Assembly (NCBI GenBank): GCA_947625785.1
Contig: CANQPS010000005.1
Coordinates: forward strand, 1 to 64,000
Direction: 5' to 3'
Length of the DNA: 64,000 nt
Origin: an uncultured Clostridia bacterium
GTDB lineage: Bacteria; Bacillota; Clostridia; Oscillospirales; Acutalibacteraceae
Each line of letters opens with the position of its first letter. The stretch's first letter is position 1. The position numbers were made by a program, and so were the translations under genes. Of the stretch, positions 16,786 through 23,778 are shown piece after piece. A model generated the notes under the pieces. It made no database searches. It was not told where the DNA came from and saw only the letters and a program-made list of their open reading frames with translations.

Positions 16786-17725
16786 GAAAACGATTTTTGT
16801 TCTTGAATCGGTTTATAGAGAACCGCTTGAAGTAAAAGCATTTTGTTTCGGTGATATGAGCCGGAAAACTATATGTATTATGGGTGCAATGCGAGGAAAT
16901 GAAATTCAGCAGATGTATGTGTGTGCAAGACTTGTGCAGGAACTGAAAAAACTTGAAATTAACGGTCAGATTGTTAAAAATACGGGAATTATGGTTATTC
17001 CGTGTGCGAATTATCATTCAATGAATATCGGCAAAAGATTCTGGGCGATGGACAATACGGATATAAACAGAATGTTTCCGGGATATAATCTCGGAGAAAC
17101 AACTCAGCGTATTGCAGACGGTATTTTCACAGAAATACAGGGATTTGAGTACGGCATACAGCTTGCGAGTTTCTATCAGTCCGGACGTTTTCTGACCCAT
17201 ATCAAACAGATGGTTACGGAATTTACAGACGATGATGGGCTTGTAGATTTCGGACTTCCATATGCATTGAAACGTACTCCGAAACCGTATGATACAACAA
17301 CGCTGAACTATAACTGGCAACTATGGAATACAAAGGCATATTCCCTCTTTACGCATTCAACTGATGATATGAAAGAGGACTCCGCTGACAATGCGGTAAA
17401 TGCAATTCTGCGTTTTATGAAAAACCGTGGAATTATAAATTATTCTATTCATCCAGGATATGTGACATCTGTTATAAACGAATCCGATATGCTTCAGGTG
17501 CATTCACCGTGCGGCGGAATTTGCAAGATAAAAACTAAAATCGGCGATACCGTTGAGCGTGGGCAGGTGGTCGCAGAAATTCTGAATCCGCTGACCTGCG
17601 AAGTACTTGCTGAAATTAAAGCTCCCGAAAAGTCAACAGTATTTTTTCACTTTGAATCACCGCTTATTGTTGAGGGTACAGTGATTTTCAAGCTTATAAA
17701 AAACGATATTATCCGTGGTGACTGA
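16778..17725 (+). CDS. AstE/AspA-like protein lacking zinc ligands (predicted pseudoenzyme)
   Basis: 315 residues from the ATG at 16778, chosen because AGGAGG precedes it and because the first 42 residues then align without gaps to the upstream paralogue. The position of H39 is Arg (GAMRGNE), the DIH motif is replaced by IQL near 127-129, and the VVEMG glutamate region reads SLFTHS. E42 and the Arg in DINRMFPG (R98) remain. The C-terminal barrel (PCGGICKIKTKIGDTVERG, EILNPLTCE) is well kept. It therefore probably binds a related ligand without zinc catalysis, or pairs with the active copy. The gene overlaps the active copy by 8 bases and ends the operon. Reading frame and composition show no decay, so it is likely under selection. 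Confidence 0.8.
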   Translation: MIEKTIFVLESVYREPLEVKAFCFGDMSRKTICIMGAMRGNEIQQMYVCARLVQELKKLEINGQIVKNTGIMVIPCANYHSMNIGKRFWAMDNTDINRMFPGYNLGETTQRIADGIFTEIQGFEYGIQLASFYQSGRFLTHIKQMVTEFTDDDGLVDFGLPYALKRTPKPYDTTTLNYNWQLWNTKAYSLFTHSTDDMKEDSADNAVNAILRFMKNRGIINYSIHPGYVTSVINESDMLQVHSPCGGICKIKTKIGDTVERGQVVAEILNPLTCEVLAEIKAPEKSTVFFHFESPLIVEGTVIFKLIKNDIIRGD

Positions 17726-17730
17726 AATGA

Positions 17731-17904
17731 AAATTTTTAAGAGAAAAGTATTCGGATATTGAAACTATTGATAACAAAAGGGTAGTATTCAATGATTATT
17801 CTACCCTTTATTGGGAGGATTTTAGCGAACAAGAAAGAGATATACTTGCTAAAAGACCATACTTTGTTTTCAAATCGCCGCTTATTCAGCTTTACATTTA
17901 CTAA
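17731..17904 (+). pseudogene. Remnant of an unidentified coding region after the ATP-grasp operon
   Basis: A 57-codon open stretch without start codon reads like real protein (YWEDFSEQERDILAKRP, then YFVFKSPLIQ) and ends in TAA. It starts right after the last operon gene with no ATG or ribosome site. I do not recognise the family. It may be the tail of a gene cut by the insertion of the island. The same DNA also holds a terminator hairpin, so an accidental open frame is possible. Confidence 0.35.
17776..17812 (+). terminator. Probable terminator of the ATP-grasp operon
   Basis: AAAGGGTAG pairs with CTACCCTTT (9 bp, 15-base loop), followed by ATTG rather than a long T run, about 50 bases after the operon's last stop. 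Moderate strength. Confidence 0.55.
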
Positions 17905-18066
17905 TGACTAAATGTTGACTAACTAATTAGTTAATTTTAGTTTTGTAAATACAAATAATTATAAAAAGGATTTTATATTATAATATTGAATTACAAAAAA
18001 TAAAATATATAATTAAACTTGCAAAGTGCTTTGTAAATTTAGTTATATATTTTAGGAGATATAGTT

Positions 18067-18135
18067 ATGAACTTTAAAGAATTAGCGAATATATGGTTTG
18101 AGATATACAATATGGGTATCTGTTTGACGTGTTAG
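18067..18135 (+). CDS. 22-residue peptide gene with its own ribosome site and terminator
   Basis: ATG at 18067 has AGGAG at 18054-18058 with 8-base spacing, and the stop is followed 8 bases later by a strong terminator, so this looks like a real short transcription unit. The peptide is amphipathic: MNFKELANIWFEIY then NMGICLTC, with two cysteines at the C-terminal end (CxxC as the last four residues). I know no matching family. It may be a signalling or modified peptide, a leader peptide, or chance. No further gene follows on this strand before the next operon, which makes a leader-peptide role less likely. Confidence 0.45.
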   Translation: MNFKELANIWFEIYNMGICLTC

Positions 18136-18143
18136 TTCAAATG

Positions 18144-18177
18144 AAAAGCTATCGGGATTATTTCCCGATAGCTTTTT
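18144..18177 (+). terminator. Terminator after the 22-residue peptide gene
   Basis: AAAAGCTATCGGGA and TCCCGATAGCTTTTTT form a perfect stem of about 13 bp with a 4-base loop and a T run. Confidence 0.9.
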
Positions 18178-18242
18178 TACTAAATAAATATTTATATAGC
18201 CACTGTTGAGTTTAATTTCATAATTCAATTAACATTTTATAA

Positions 18243-18404
18243 AAATCTCTATGGCACTCTATTGATATTGAAAAGATACCTATACTATTTGATATTCTCA
18301 AAGAAAAATGCATTGAAGATAGATATACTGTTTTTACAGAAAATGAAGTAGAGATTGTTTTAAATATTATTTTAAAAATATTTTATAACTTTAGTATATT
18401 ATAG
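18243..18404 (+). pseudogene. Possible 3' remnant of an unidentified gene
   Basis: A 53-codon open stretch without start codon gives protein-like sequence (SLWHSIDIEKIPILFDILKE, then FTENEVEIVLNIIL) and stops at 18402-18404, overlapping the 3' end of the convergent gene. No family recognised. Together with 17731-17904 it suggests broken genes at the island's downstream edge. Chance is not excluded in AT-rich DNA. Confidence 0.25.
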
Positions 18405-19392
18405 CTCCGTATTTGTTGGAAATTTCTTTAAGTTTAGTTTCATTCATATCACTTGTTGAGTCAACGATTGCACGACCGTTAAATCGTTTAAGAACATATT
18501 CAAGAATATCAGGTTCGTGACAATTAATAGCAACCGGTAACTTAACAAACGGCAAAGCCTCTATTAAATAATCTGCATCGTCTTTATTTGTTATACAGAC
18601 TAATAAAGCATTAACCATTTCGTCCTCATAATCTATGAGTATATCGGATAGGTTTATTGAACAGTAGATTTTTTGTGTAAGAGTTATATAATCATTTAAG
18701 AAAAATACCTCATCATATATTGAGGCGGCGTAGGAATCAGTGAAATCTTTTTTTCGGACTTTCTCATTGCGTATTTCGGAAATAATATTGTATTCACAAT
18801 TTTTATAGCTTTCATTTAAAAAAAATACTGAACCGCCCCTATCTTTGATAAGTTTATTTGAAAAACTGCTGCAAGGAATATCAAGTGTAATAGGTACTTC
18901 TGTATGATGAAATAATCTTTTAAGTATTTTATGGATAGTATTATGGGATAAATCACAAGAAAAACCTACCGAATAAGCACCTAATGATTGTAATGTTATA
19001 ATAAATGATGTCAGAGAAGTATCTGTTATATTTTTTTCATAATCATCTATAAGTTTTGTTAAGATTATAGGTATATTATTTTCTTTACATATTATGGTGC
19101 ATACTCTCATATGAGATAAACTTGTAAAACCTTTTGCGTAAATCATACTGTAATTCATAGATTTAATTTCTGATATAATATTATTATAGTAGTCGTATAA
19201 TTCCGAAAATGTAGGCTCGTTATCGGAATTATAGGTTTTTTGAGATATAATAGCAATAGATTTTTTATTATGTTTTTTAGCATTTATGATAATTTCAGAA
19301 TTTCTGTAATTATAATCGGCTATATAATCGTATAAGCTGTAATTATCTTTATTTGTACCGATGATTATGGGAAATTCTGTTGAATTGTTCAT
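18391..19392 (-). CDS. Degenerate MetH-like protein (partial homocysteine and pterin domains)
   Basis: 333 residues. Residues about 95-175 resemble the homocysteine methyltransferase barrel of the MetH in this window: NNIPIILTK, LQSLGAYSVGFSCDLS, EVPITLDIP. But the zinc motif GGCCGT is absent (the matching region reads GGSVFFLNES), so one zinc Cys may remain and two are lost. The last 70 residues resemble the start of the pterin-binding domain: LPVAINCHEPDILEYVLKRFNGRAIVDSTS, after which the protein stops. The cobalamin domain is missing. It is probably not a methionine synthase; a sensing or chaperone role is a guess. It is the last gene behind ddl-murI-DUF1934-argS, 19 bases after argS. The similarity was judged by eye. 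Confidence 0.5.
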   Translation of the reverse strand: MNNSTEFPIIIGTNKDNYSLYDYIADYNYRNSEIIINAKKHNKKSIAIISQKTYNSDNEPTFSELYDYYNNIISEIKSMNYSMIYAKGFTSLSHMRVCTIICKENNIPIILTKLIDDYEKNITDTSLTSFIITLQSLGAYSVGFSCDLSHNTIHKILKRLFHHTEVPITLDIPCSSFSNKLIKDRGGSVFFLNESYKNCEYNIISEIRNEKVRKKDFTDSYAASIYDEVFFLNDYITLTQKIYCSINLSDILIDYEDEMVNALLVCITNKDDADYLIEALPFVKLPVAINCHEPDILEYVLKRFNGRAIVDSTSDMNETKLKEISNKYGAIIY

Positions 19393-19411
19393 AATAATAT
19401 CTCCTTATAAA

Positions 19412-21106
19412 TCACATTGACTCAGGGACATTTATTTTAAACATAACCAAAATATTCTTTATTACGGTTTTAACTGCAAAACAAAGTGCTAATCTTGCCT
19501 GTGTCAACGATAAATCTTCGCCTTGTACCCTGCAAGAGTTATAAAATTTATGAAATAGTGTTGCGAGTTCTACAACATATTTTGTAATTTTTGTAGGGTC
19601 ATAATTTTTTGCCGATGCAATTATTTCTTCGGTATATATTGATAAATGGTTAATTAATTCAATTTCCTCAGGTTGAATTAGTAATTTTAATTCATTAATA
19701 TTACAATTCTTGAGTGATATGCCTTCTTTTTCAAGTTTACGGATAATACTGCAAATTCTTGCGTGGGCATATTGAACATAATAAACAGGATTTTGTGAAT
19801 CTTGTTTTACGGCTATACCTAAATCAAAATCAAGAGGAGAGTTAGCCTCTCTTGTATTAAATAAAAATCTTACAGAATCAACCGGTACTTCATCAAGTAA
19901 ATCTCTAAGTTGTATAGCTTTACCTGTGCGTTTGCTCATACGGGCAGGCACACCGTCTATATATAACTTAACAAGCTGCATAAGTATAACATCGAGCTTA
20001 TTGCCTTCAAGGCCTATGGCATTCATAGCACCTTTCATTCTTGCAACGTGGCCGTGATGGTCAGCACCCCATACATCTATACACAGGTCAAAACCTCTTT
20101 TTTCAAGTTTATTTCTGTGATATGCAATATCAGCAGCAAAGTAAGTAGGATTTCCGTTTTTTCTAATAAGCACATCGTCCTTGTCTGCACCCATAGCAGT
20201 ACTTTTATACCACAAAGCACCGTCCTTTTCATATGTCATACCCTTGGATTTCAGAAGTTCAATAGTATCAAGGACTTCACCGTTATTGTGTAATTCGCTT
20301 TCGTGGAACCATTTGTCATATACTATTCTGTACTTGGCAATATCCTCTTTCATTTTAGCAATATTTTTTGGCAGTGCAAAATCAATAAGAGTTTTTTTGC
20401 GTTCCTCTGATGATAATTCAACGAGATTATTTCCATAAATATCCGTATATTCTTGTGCTAAGTCTTTAATATCTTCACCTTGGTAGCCGTCTTCCGGAAA
20501 AGATACAGCATCTTCGCCAAGATGTATCTGTAAGTATCTTGCTTCAAGTGAACAGCCAAATTTTTCTATTTGATTACCCGCATCATTAATATAAAATTCA
20601 CGCCAGACATCATAACCTGCAGCTTGCATTATAGAAGCTAAACAATCTCCCAGCGCACCACCTCGTGCATTGCCCATATGCATAGGACCGGTCGGATTGG
20701 CTGATACAAATTCAATTATAACCCTTTTATTTTTGCCATAATCGGAATACCCAAATTTATCGCCTTGTTCAAGTACCTCTTTTACAACGAGAGCATAAAA
20801 CTTTTTATCTAAAAAGAAATTAATAAATCCCGGACCGGCAATCTCAAAGCGTTCAAAATATGAGTCGCTTAGTTCAATAAATGATGTTAAAATTTCAGCT
20901 ATTTTGCGAGGTGGCATTTTAAAGGATTTTGCAGATACCATTGCTATATTTGTGGCATAGTCGCCGTGCGAATGGTCAGAAGGAATTTCTATTGTAAAAT
21001 CAGAAATTGGTTCTTGTGGAAAAGAACCGTTTGCTATGGCTCTGCCCATAGCATCAAGAAGCAGTGTTCTCAGATTATTTTTTACTGTTATTGCTATTTT
21101 TGACAT
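19412..21106 (-). CDS. argS: Arginyl-tRNA synthetase
   Basis: 564 residues, class I synthetase of normal length. HMGNARGG (HIGH motif) near 137 and MSKRTG (KMSKS-like) near 375 are visible, with the ArgS N-terminal additional domain (HGDYATNIAM) and C-terminal anticodon-binding helices (YVQYAHARICSI). It charges tRNA-Arg; a tRNA-Arg(TCT) gene lies elsewhere in the window. It follows the DUF1934 gene by one base, the same pairing as ywiB-argS in Bacillus. Confidence 0.97.
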   Translation of the reverse strand: MSKIAITVKNNLRTLLLDAMGRAIANGSFPQEPISDFTIEIPSDHSHGDYATNIAMVSAKSFKMPPRKIAEILTSFIELSDSYFERFEIAGPGFINFFLDKKFYALVVKEVLEQGDKFGYSDYGKNKRVIIEFVSANPTGPMHMGNARGGALGDCLASIMQAAGYDVWREFYINDAGNQIEKFGCSLEARYLQIHLGEDAVSFPEDGYQGEDIKDLAQEYTDIYGNNLVELSSEERKKTLIDFALPKNIAKMKEDIAKYRIVYDKWFHESELHNNGEVLDTIELLKSKGMTYEKDGALWYKSTAMGADKDDVLIRKNGNPTYFAADIAYHRNKLEKRGFDLCIDVWGADHHGHVARMKGAMNAIGLEGNKLDVILMQLVKLYIDGVPARMSKRTGKAIQLRDLLDEVPVDSVRFLFNTREANSPLDFDLGIAVKQDSQNPVYYVQYAHARICSIIRKLEKEGISLKNCNINELKLLIQPEEIELINHLSIYTEEIIASAKNYDPTKITKYVVELATLFHKFYNSCRVQGEDLSLTQARLALCFAVKTVIKNILVMFKINVPESM

Positions 21107-21107
21107 A

Positions 21108-21545
21108 TTAATTTTTAGCCTCCTTAATTATTACATTTAATTCATTTTTGCTTATCAGTGAGGAATCTATATCAAGTGAATATGATATAGAAAGTGTGCC
21201 GCCATAATCGGTTAATTTATTATCAATATTTTCGGTGAAAACACCTAAAATAAATGAACCTTCTTCTGTTGAGTATTCACATTTGTGTCTTACACCTTTT
21301 TCAAGAATAAGTTTATATTTTGAAAAGCCGTCTCTTGATAATGTAACAATATTTCCTTCAATTTTAATCAAAAAAGTAGTTTCTTTTGGCGGGTTATCTT
21401 CTGAATACTCTTTATATAAAATATATTGGGTATTACCTTTTCTATCATAAGTGCCAACCGTCAAAATTTCAGTGCAGTCTTCATCATCTAAATTACCATT
21501 GATATATTGTTTTCCTGTTACGGCTATAATATATTTATTTGACAT
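21108..21545 (-). CDS. DUF1934 (YwiB-like) lipocalin-fold protein
   Basis: 145 residues. It has the size and alternating beta pattern of DUF1934 (YwiB), a calycin-type barrel of unknown function: YDRKGNTQYILYKEY, TTFLIKIEGNIVTLSRDG, LEKGVRHKCEYSTEEG. Its position immediately upstream of argS, as in other Firmicutes, supports the call. It has no signal peptide and should be cytosolic. The stop and the argS start are one base apart, so translation is probably coupled. Confidence 0.8.
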   Translation of the reverse strand: MSNKYIIAVTGKQYINGNLDDEDCTEILTVGTYDRKGNTQYILYKEYSEDNPPKETTFLIKIEGNIVTLSRDGFSKYKLILEKGVRHKCEYSTEEGSFILGVFTENIDNKLTDYGGTLSISYSLDIDSSLISKNELNVIIKEAKN

Positions 21546-21563
21546 ATAATTTTCAGTCCTTAA

Positions 21564-22376
21564 TTAATATTTTTCTATATCTATTCTGTCTACATTATGA
21601 CTAACATTTGTTCCTAAGAATAATTCGGCATTTTTAGAAAAGCCTTCTGTTGTATCGCTTACATAAAAATGGCAGTTTCCCTTAGTTGATTTTTCGGTTT
21701 GTAAACCTAACCCTTTGATTATTTCAGCAGAAAAACAAGCTGTTTCTTTTCCGGAGTCGATAAGTGTGATATTATCACCCATTACATAGGATATGGCATT
21801 TTTTATGATAGGATAATGAGTACAGCCAAGTATTATTGTATCTACCTTTTCATCTTTTAGTTTTTTCAAATATCTCTCTATAATCAATCTCACAATCTCA
21901 TCGTCCTTTGAGATAAAACCGTTTTCTACAAGTGGTACAAATAAAGGACAATCTTGCGATATTACATATAAATCTTTATTTTGTTTTTGGATTTCTTTCT
22001 GATAGGAGTTACTGTTTATAGTAGCAGTAGTGCCGATTACACCAATTCTGCCATTTTTGGTAGCTTTAACGGCAGCTAATGCAGTTGGCTTAACAACCCC
22101 AGTAAAAGGAACAGGTAATTCTTCGTCAAGCTCAACAGCTACCGAGCTGACTGTTCCGCAAGCCGCAATAATCATTTTTACATTTTTAGATAATAAAAAG
22201 TACGCATCTTGCATAGCATAGCGTTTAATAGTTTCTTTGCTTCTGTTGCCATAGGGTACACGACTTGTATCGCCAAAATATATTATATCTTCATTCGGCA
22301 AAACTTTGGTTAATTCCTTAACAGCCGTTAAACCTCCTAATCCGCTGTCAAATACACCTATCGGATTGTCAGACAT
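21564..22376 (-). CDS. murI: Glutamate racemase
   Basis: 270 residues from the ATG at 22376 (MSDNPIGVFDSG), which has AAAGGA upstream; longer in-frame starts lie inside ddl. GVFDSGLGGLT, the first catalytic Cys in AACGTVSS and the second in LGCTHYPI are present. It makes D-glutamate for peptidoglycan stem peptides in the cytosol. It overlaps the 3' end of ddl by 8 bases, so D-Glu and D-Ala-D-Ala supply are coupled. Confidence 0.95.
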   Translation of the reverse strand: MSDNPIGVFDSGLGGLTAVKELTKVLPNEDIIYFGDTSRVPYGNRSKETIKRYAMQDAYFLLSKNVKMIIAACGTVSSVAVELDEELPVPFTGVVKPTALAAVKATKNGRIGVIGTTATINSNSYQKEIQKQNKDLYVISQDCPLFVPLVENGFISKDDEIVRLIIERYLKKLKDEKVDTIILGCTHYPIIKNAISYVMGDNITLIDSGKETACFSAEIIKGLGLQTEKSTKGNCHFYVSDTTEGFSKNAELFLGTNVSHNVDRIDIEKY

Positions 22377-23445
22377 TATTATCATTCCTTTCGATTGCGA
22401 GGTCAATAAGTTTATCAATAAGTGAAGGAGTTTCCATACCATAATCATTCATAAGCTTTGGATACATACTTATTGAAGTAAATCCCGGGAATGTATTTAA
22501 TTCATTCAGCAATATGCGGCCGTCATCTTGTACGAAGAAATCTACCCTTGTTAACCCCTCGCAGCCAAGTATCTTATAGGCTTTAATGGCAATTTCCCTT
22601 ACTTTTTCGGAAATATTTTGAGGTATTCTTGCAGGAATATATAGCGTTGATGTGTTATTTATATACTTCGATTCATAATCGTAAAATTGTGAAGAGGTAG
22701 AAATTTCACCCGTATTTGATGCAATAGGTTTGTCATTACCAAGTACGGCACATTCAACCTCTTTACCTATTATACATTCCTCAACGAGAATTTTTTTGTC
22801 TTCCTTAGAGGCTTTTTTGATAGCATTTATAAGTTCTTGACGATTATTTGCTTTACTTACGCCAACTGATGACCCTGCACTTGACGGTTTAACAAATACA
22901 GGATAGCCAAGATTTTTTTCGACTTTATTTATACATTCTTGTGAATTGTCCTTATATTCGTATGTATAAAACCATACAAATTTAGCCTGGTCGATTTTAG
23001 CTTGGTCAAGCATAGTATTTGCAATCACTTTATCCATACATATAACAGAAGATGTCATATCACAGCCTACATAAGGTATTTCTGCTAATTGCAATAATCC
23101 TTGTATGGAACCATCTTCACCGTTTTTTCCGTGCAGAACAGGTATTACAACATCTATGTGAATAAATTCTAATTTACTTCCTGAAATCACTGTAAGTCCT
23201 TTAACAGAACTGTCGGGAGATATAAATGCCTTTTTATTATTAGGATTATTTTCCCATTCACCTGAGGCTATATCGTCAATATCGCCATTAAATAAATTCC
23301 ATTCACCTGATTTTGTTATTCCAATAGTTGTTATATCATATAAATCTTTTGATATTGATTTTATTATATTTGAAGCAGATATTCTTGAAATTTCGTGTTC
23401 AGAAGATTTTCCGCCAAAGATTACAGCAATTTGTTTTTTAGACAT
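22369..23445 (-). CDS. ddl: D-alanine-D-alanine ligase
   Basis: 358 residues. ATP-grasp ligase with VIFGGKSSEHEIS at the N-terminus, HGKNGEDGSIQG near 104, PVFVKPSSAGSSVGV (ATP-binding), YDYESKY (the Tyr-Lys-Tyr pattern of D-Ala-D-Ala rather than D-Ala-D-Lac ligases) and LNELNTFPGFT at the metal site. It joins two D-alanines for peptidoglycan. It is the first gene of the operon ddl-murI-DUF1934-argS-(MetH-like). AAGGAG lies about 10 bases before the ATG. Confidence 0.96.
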   Translation of the reverse strand: MSKKQIAVIFGGKSSEHEISRISASNIIKSISKDLYDITTIGITKSGEWNLFNGDIDDIASGEWENNPNNKKAFISPDSSVKGLTVISGSKLEFIHIDVVIPVLHGKNGEDGSIQGLLQLAEIPYVGCDMTSSVICMDKVIANTMLDQAKIDQAKFVWFYTYEYKDNSQECINKVEKNLGYPVFVKPSSAGSSVGVSKANNRQELINAIKKASKEDKKILVEECIIGKEVECAVLGNDKPIASNTGEISTSSQFYDYESKYINNTSTLYIPARIPQNISEKVREIAIKAYKILGCEGLTRVDFFVQDDGRILLNELNTFPGFTSISMYPKLMNDYGMETPSLIDKLIDLAIERNDNNV

Positions 23446-23778
23446 TATGCAAAACTCCTTTTGGTTAAATTATTAAATAAGTATCAATATATAAACATAC
23501 AACACCACAATATAATATATTACCACATATTAGATTTAGATACAATCATAAATAGGTAAAAAATATACATTGTATTACTTAAAAACTTTATTCAAAAAAT
23601 TTATGTGTATTTTGTGCATTTTAACTGTATATAATAGTTGATATTTGTACAATAATACAAAAATTACCGATTAGCTTGAAAAGGTTACAGAAAGGTGATA
23701 AAATGTAACTAATTTGTAATAATTAGTAATTTATTTGTTACAAAATCAAGGATATTAAAATAGGAAGGTCTGGTATTT
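23446..23778. other. Divergent AT-rich promoter region between ddl and the NlpC/P60 gene
   Basis: No gene seen. On the plus strand, nested inverted repeats precede the cell-wall hydrolase gene: GTTACA (23684-23689) with TGTAAC (23704-23709), and TTTGTAA (23713-23719) with TTACAAA further on. They could be an operator or hairpins. I looked for a ydaO/yuaA (cyclic di-AMP) riboswitch and did not see its conserved segments. Confidence 0.4.

Noticed and set aside
12561-17904. Possible att direct repeat: GCTGCTTATT after tRNA-Arg (near 12569) and GCCGCTTATT near 17877
   Set aside because: The match is about 10 bases with a mismatch, lies outside the tRNA 3' end, and similar CGCTTATT strings occur inside the operon's coding regions. 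No integrase is present.
23446-23778. Cyclic di-AMP (ydaO/yuaA) riboswitch before the NlpC/P60 gene
   Set aside because: Such switches often precede cell-wall hydrolases, but the conserved core is absent; only simple TTACA/TGTAA inverted repeats are seen.
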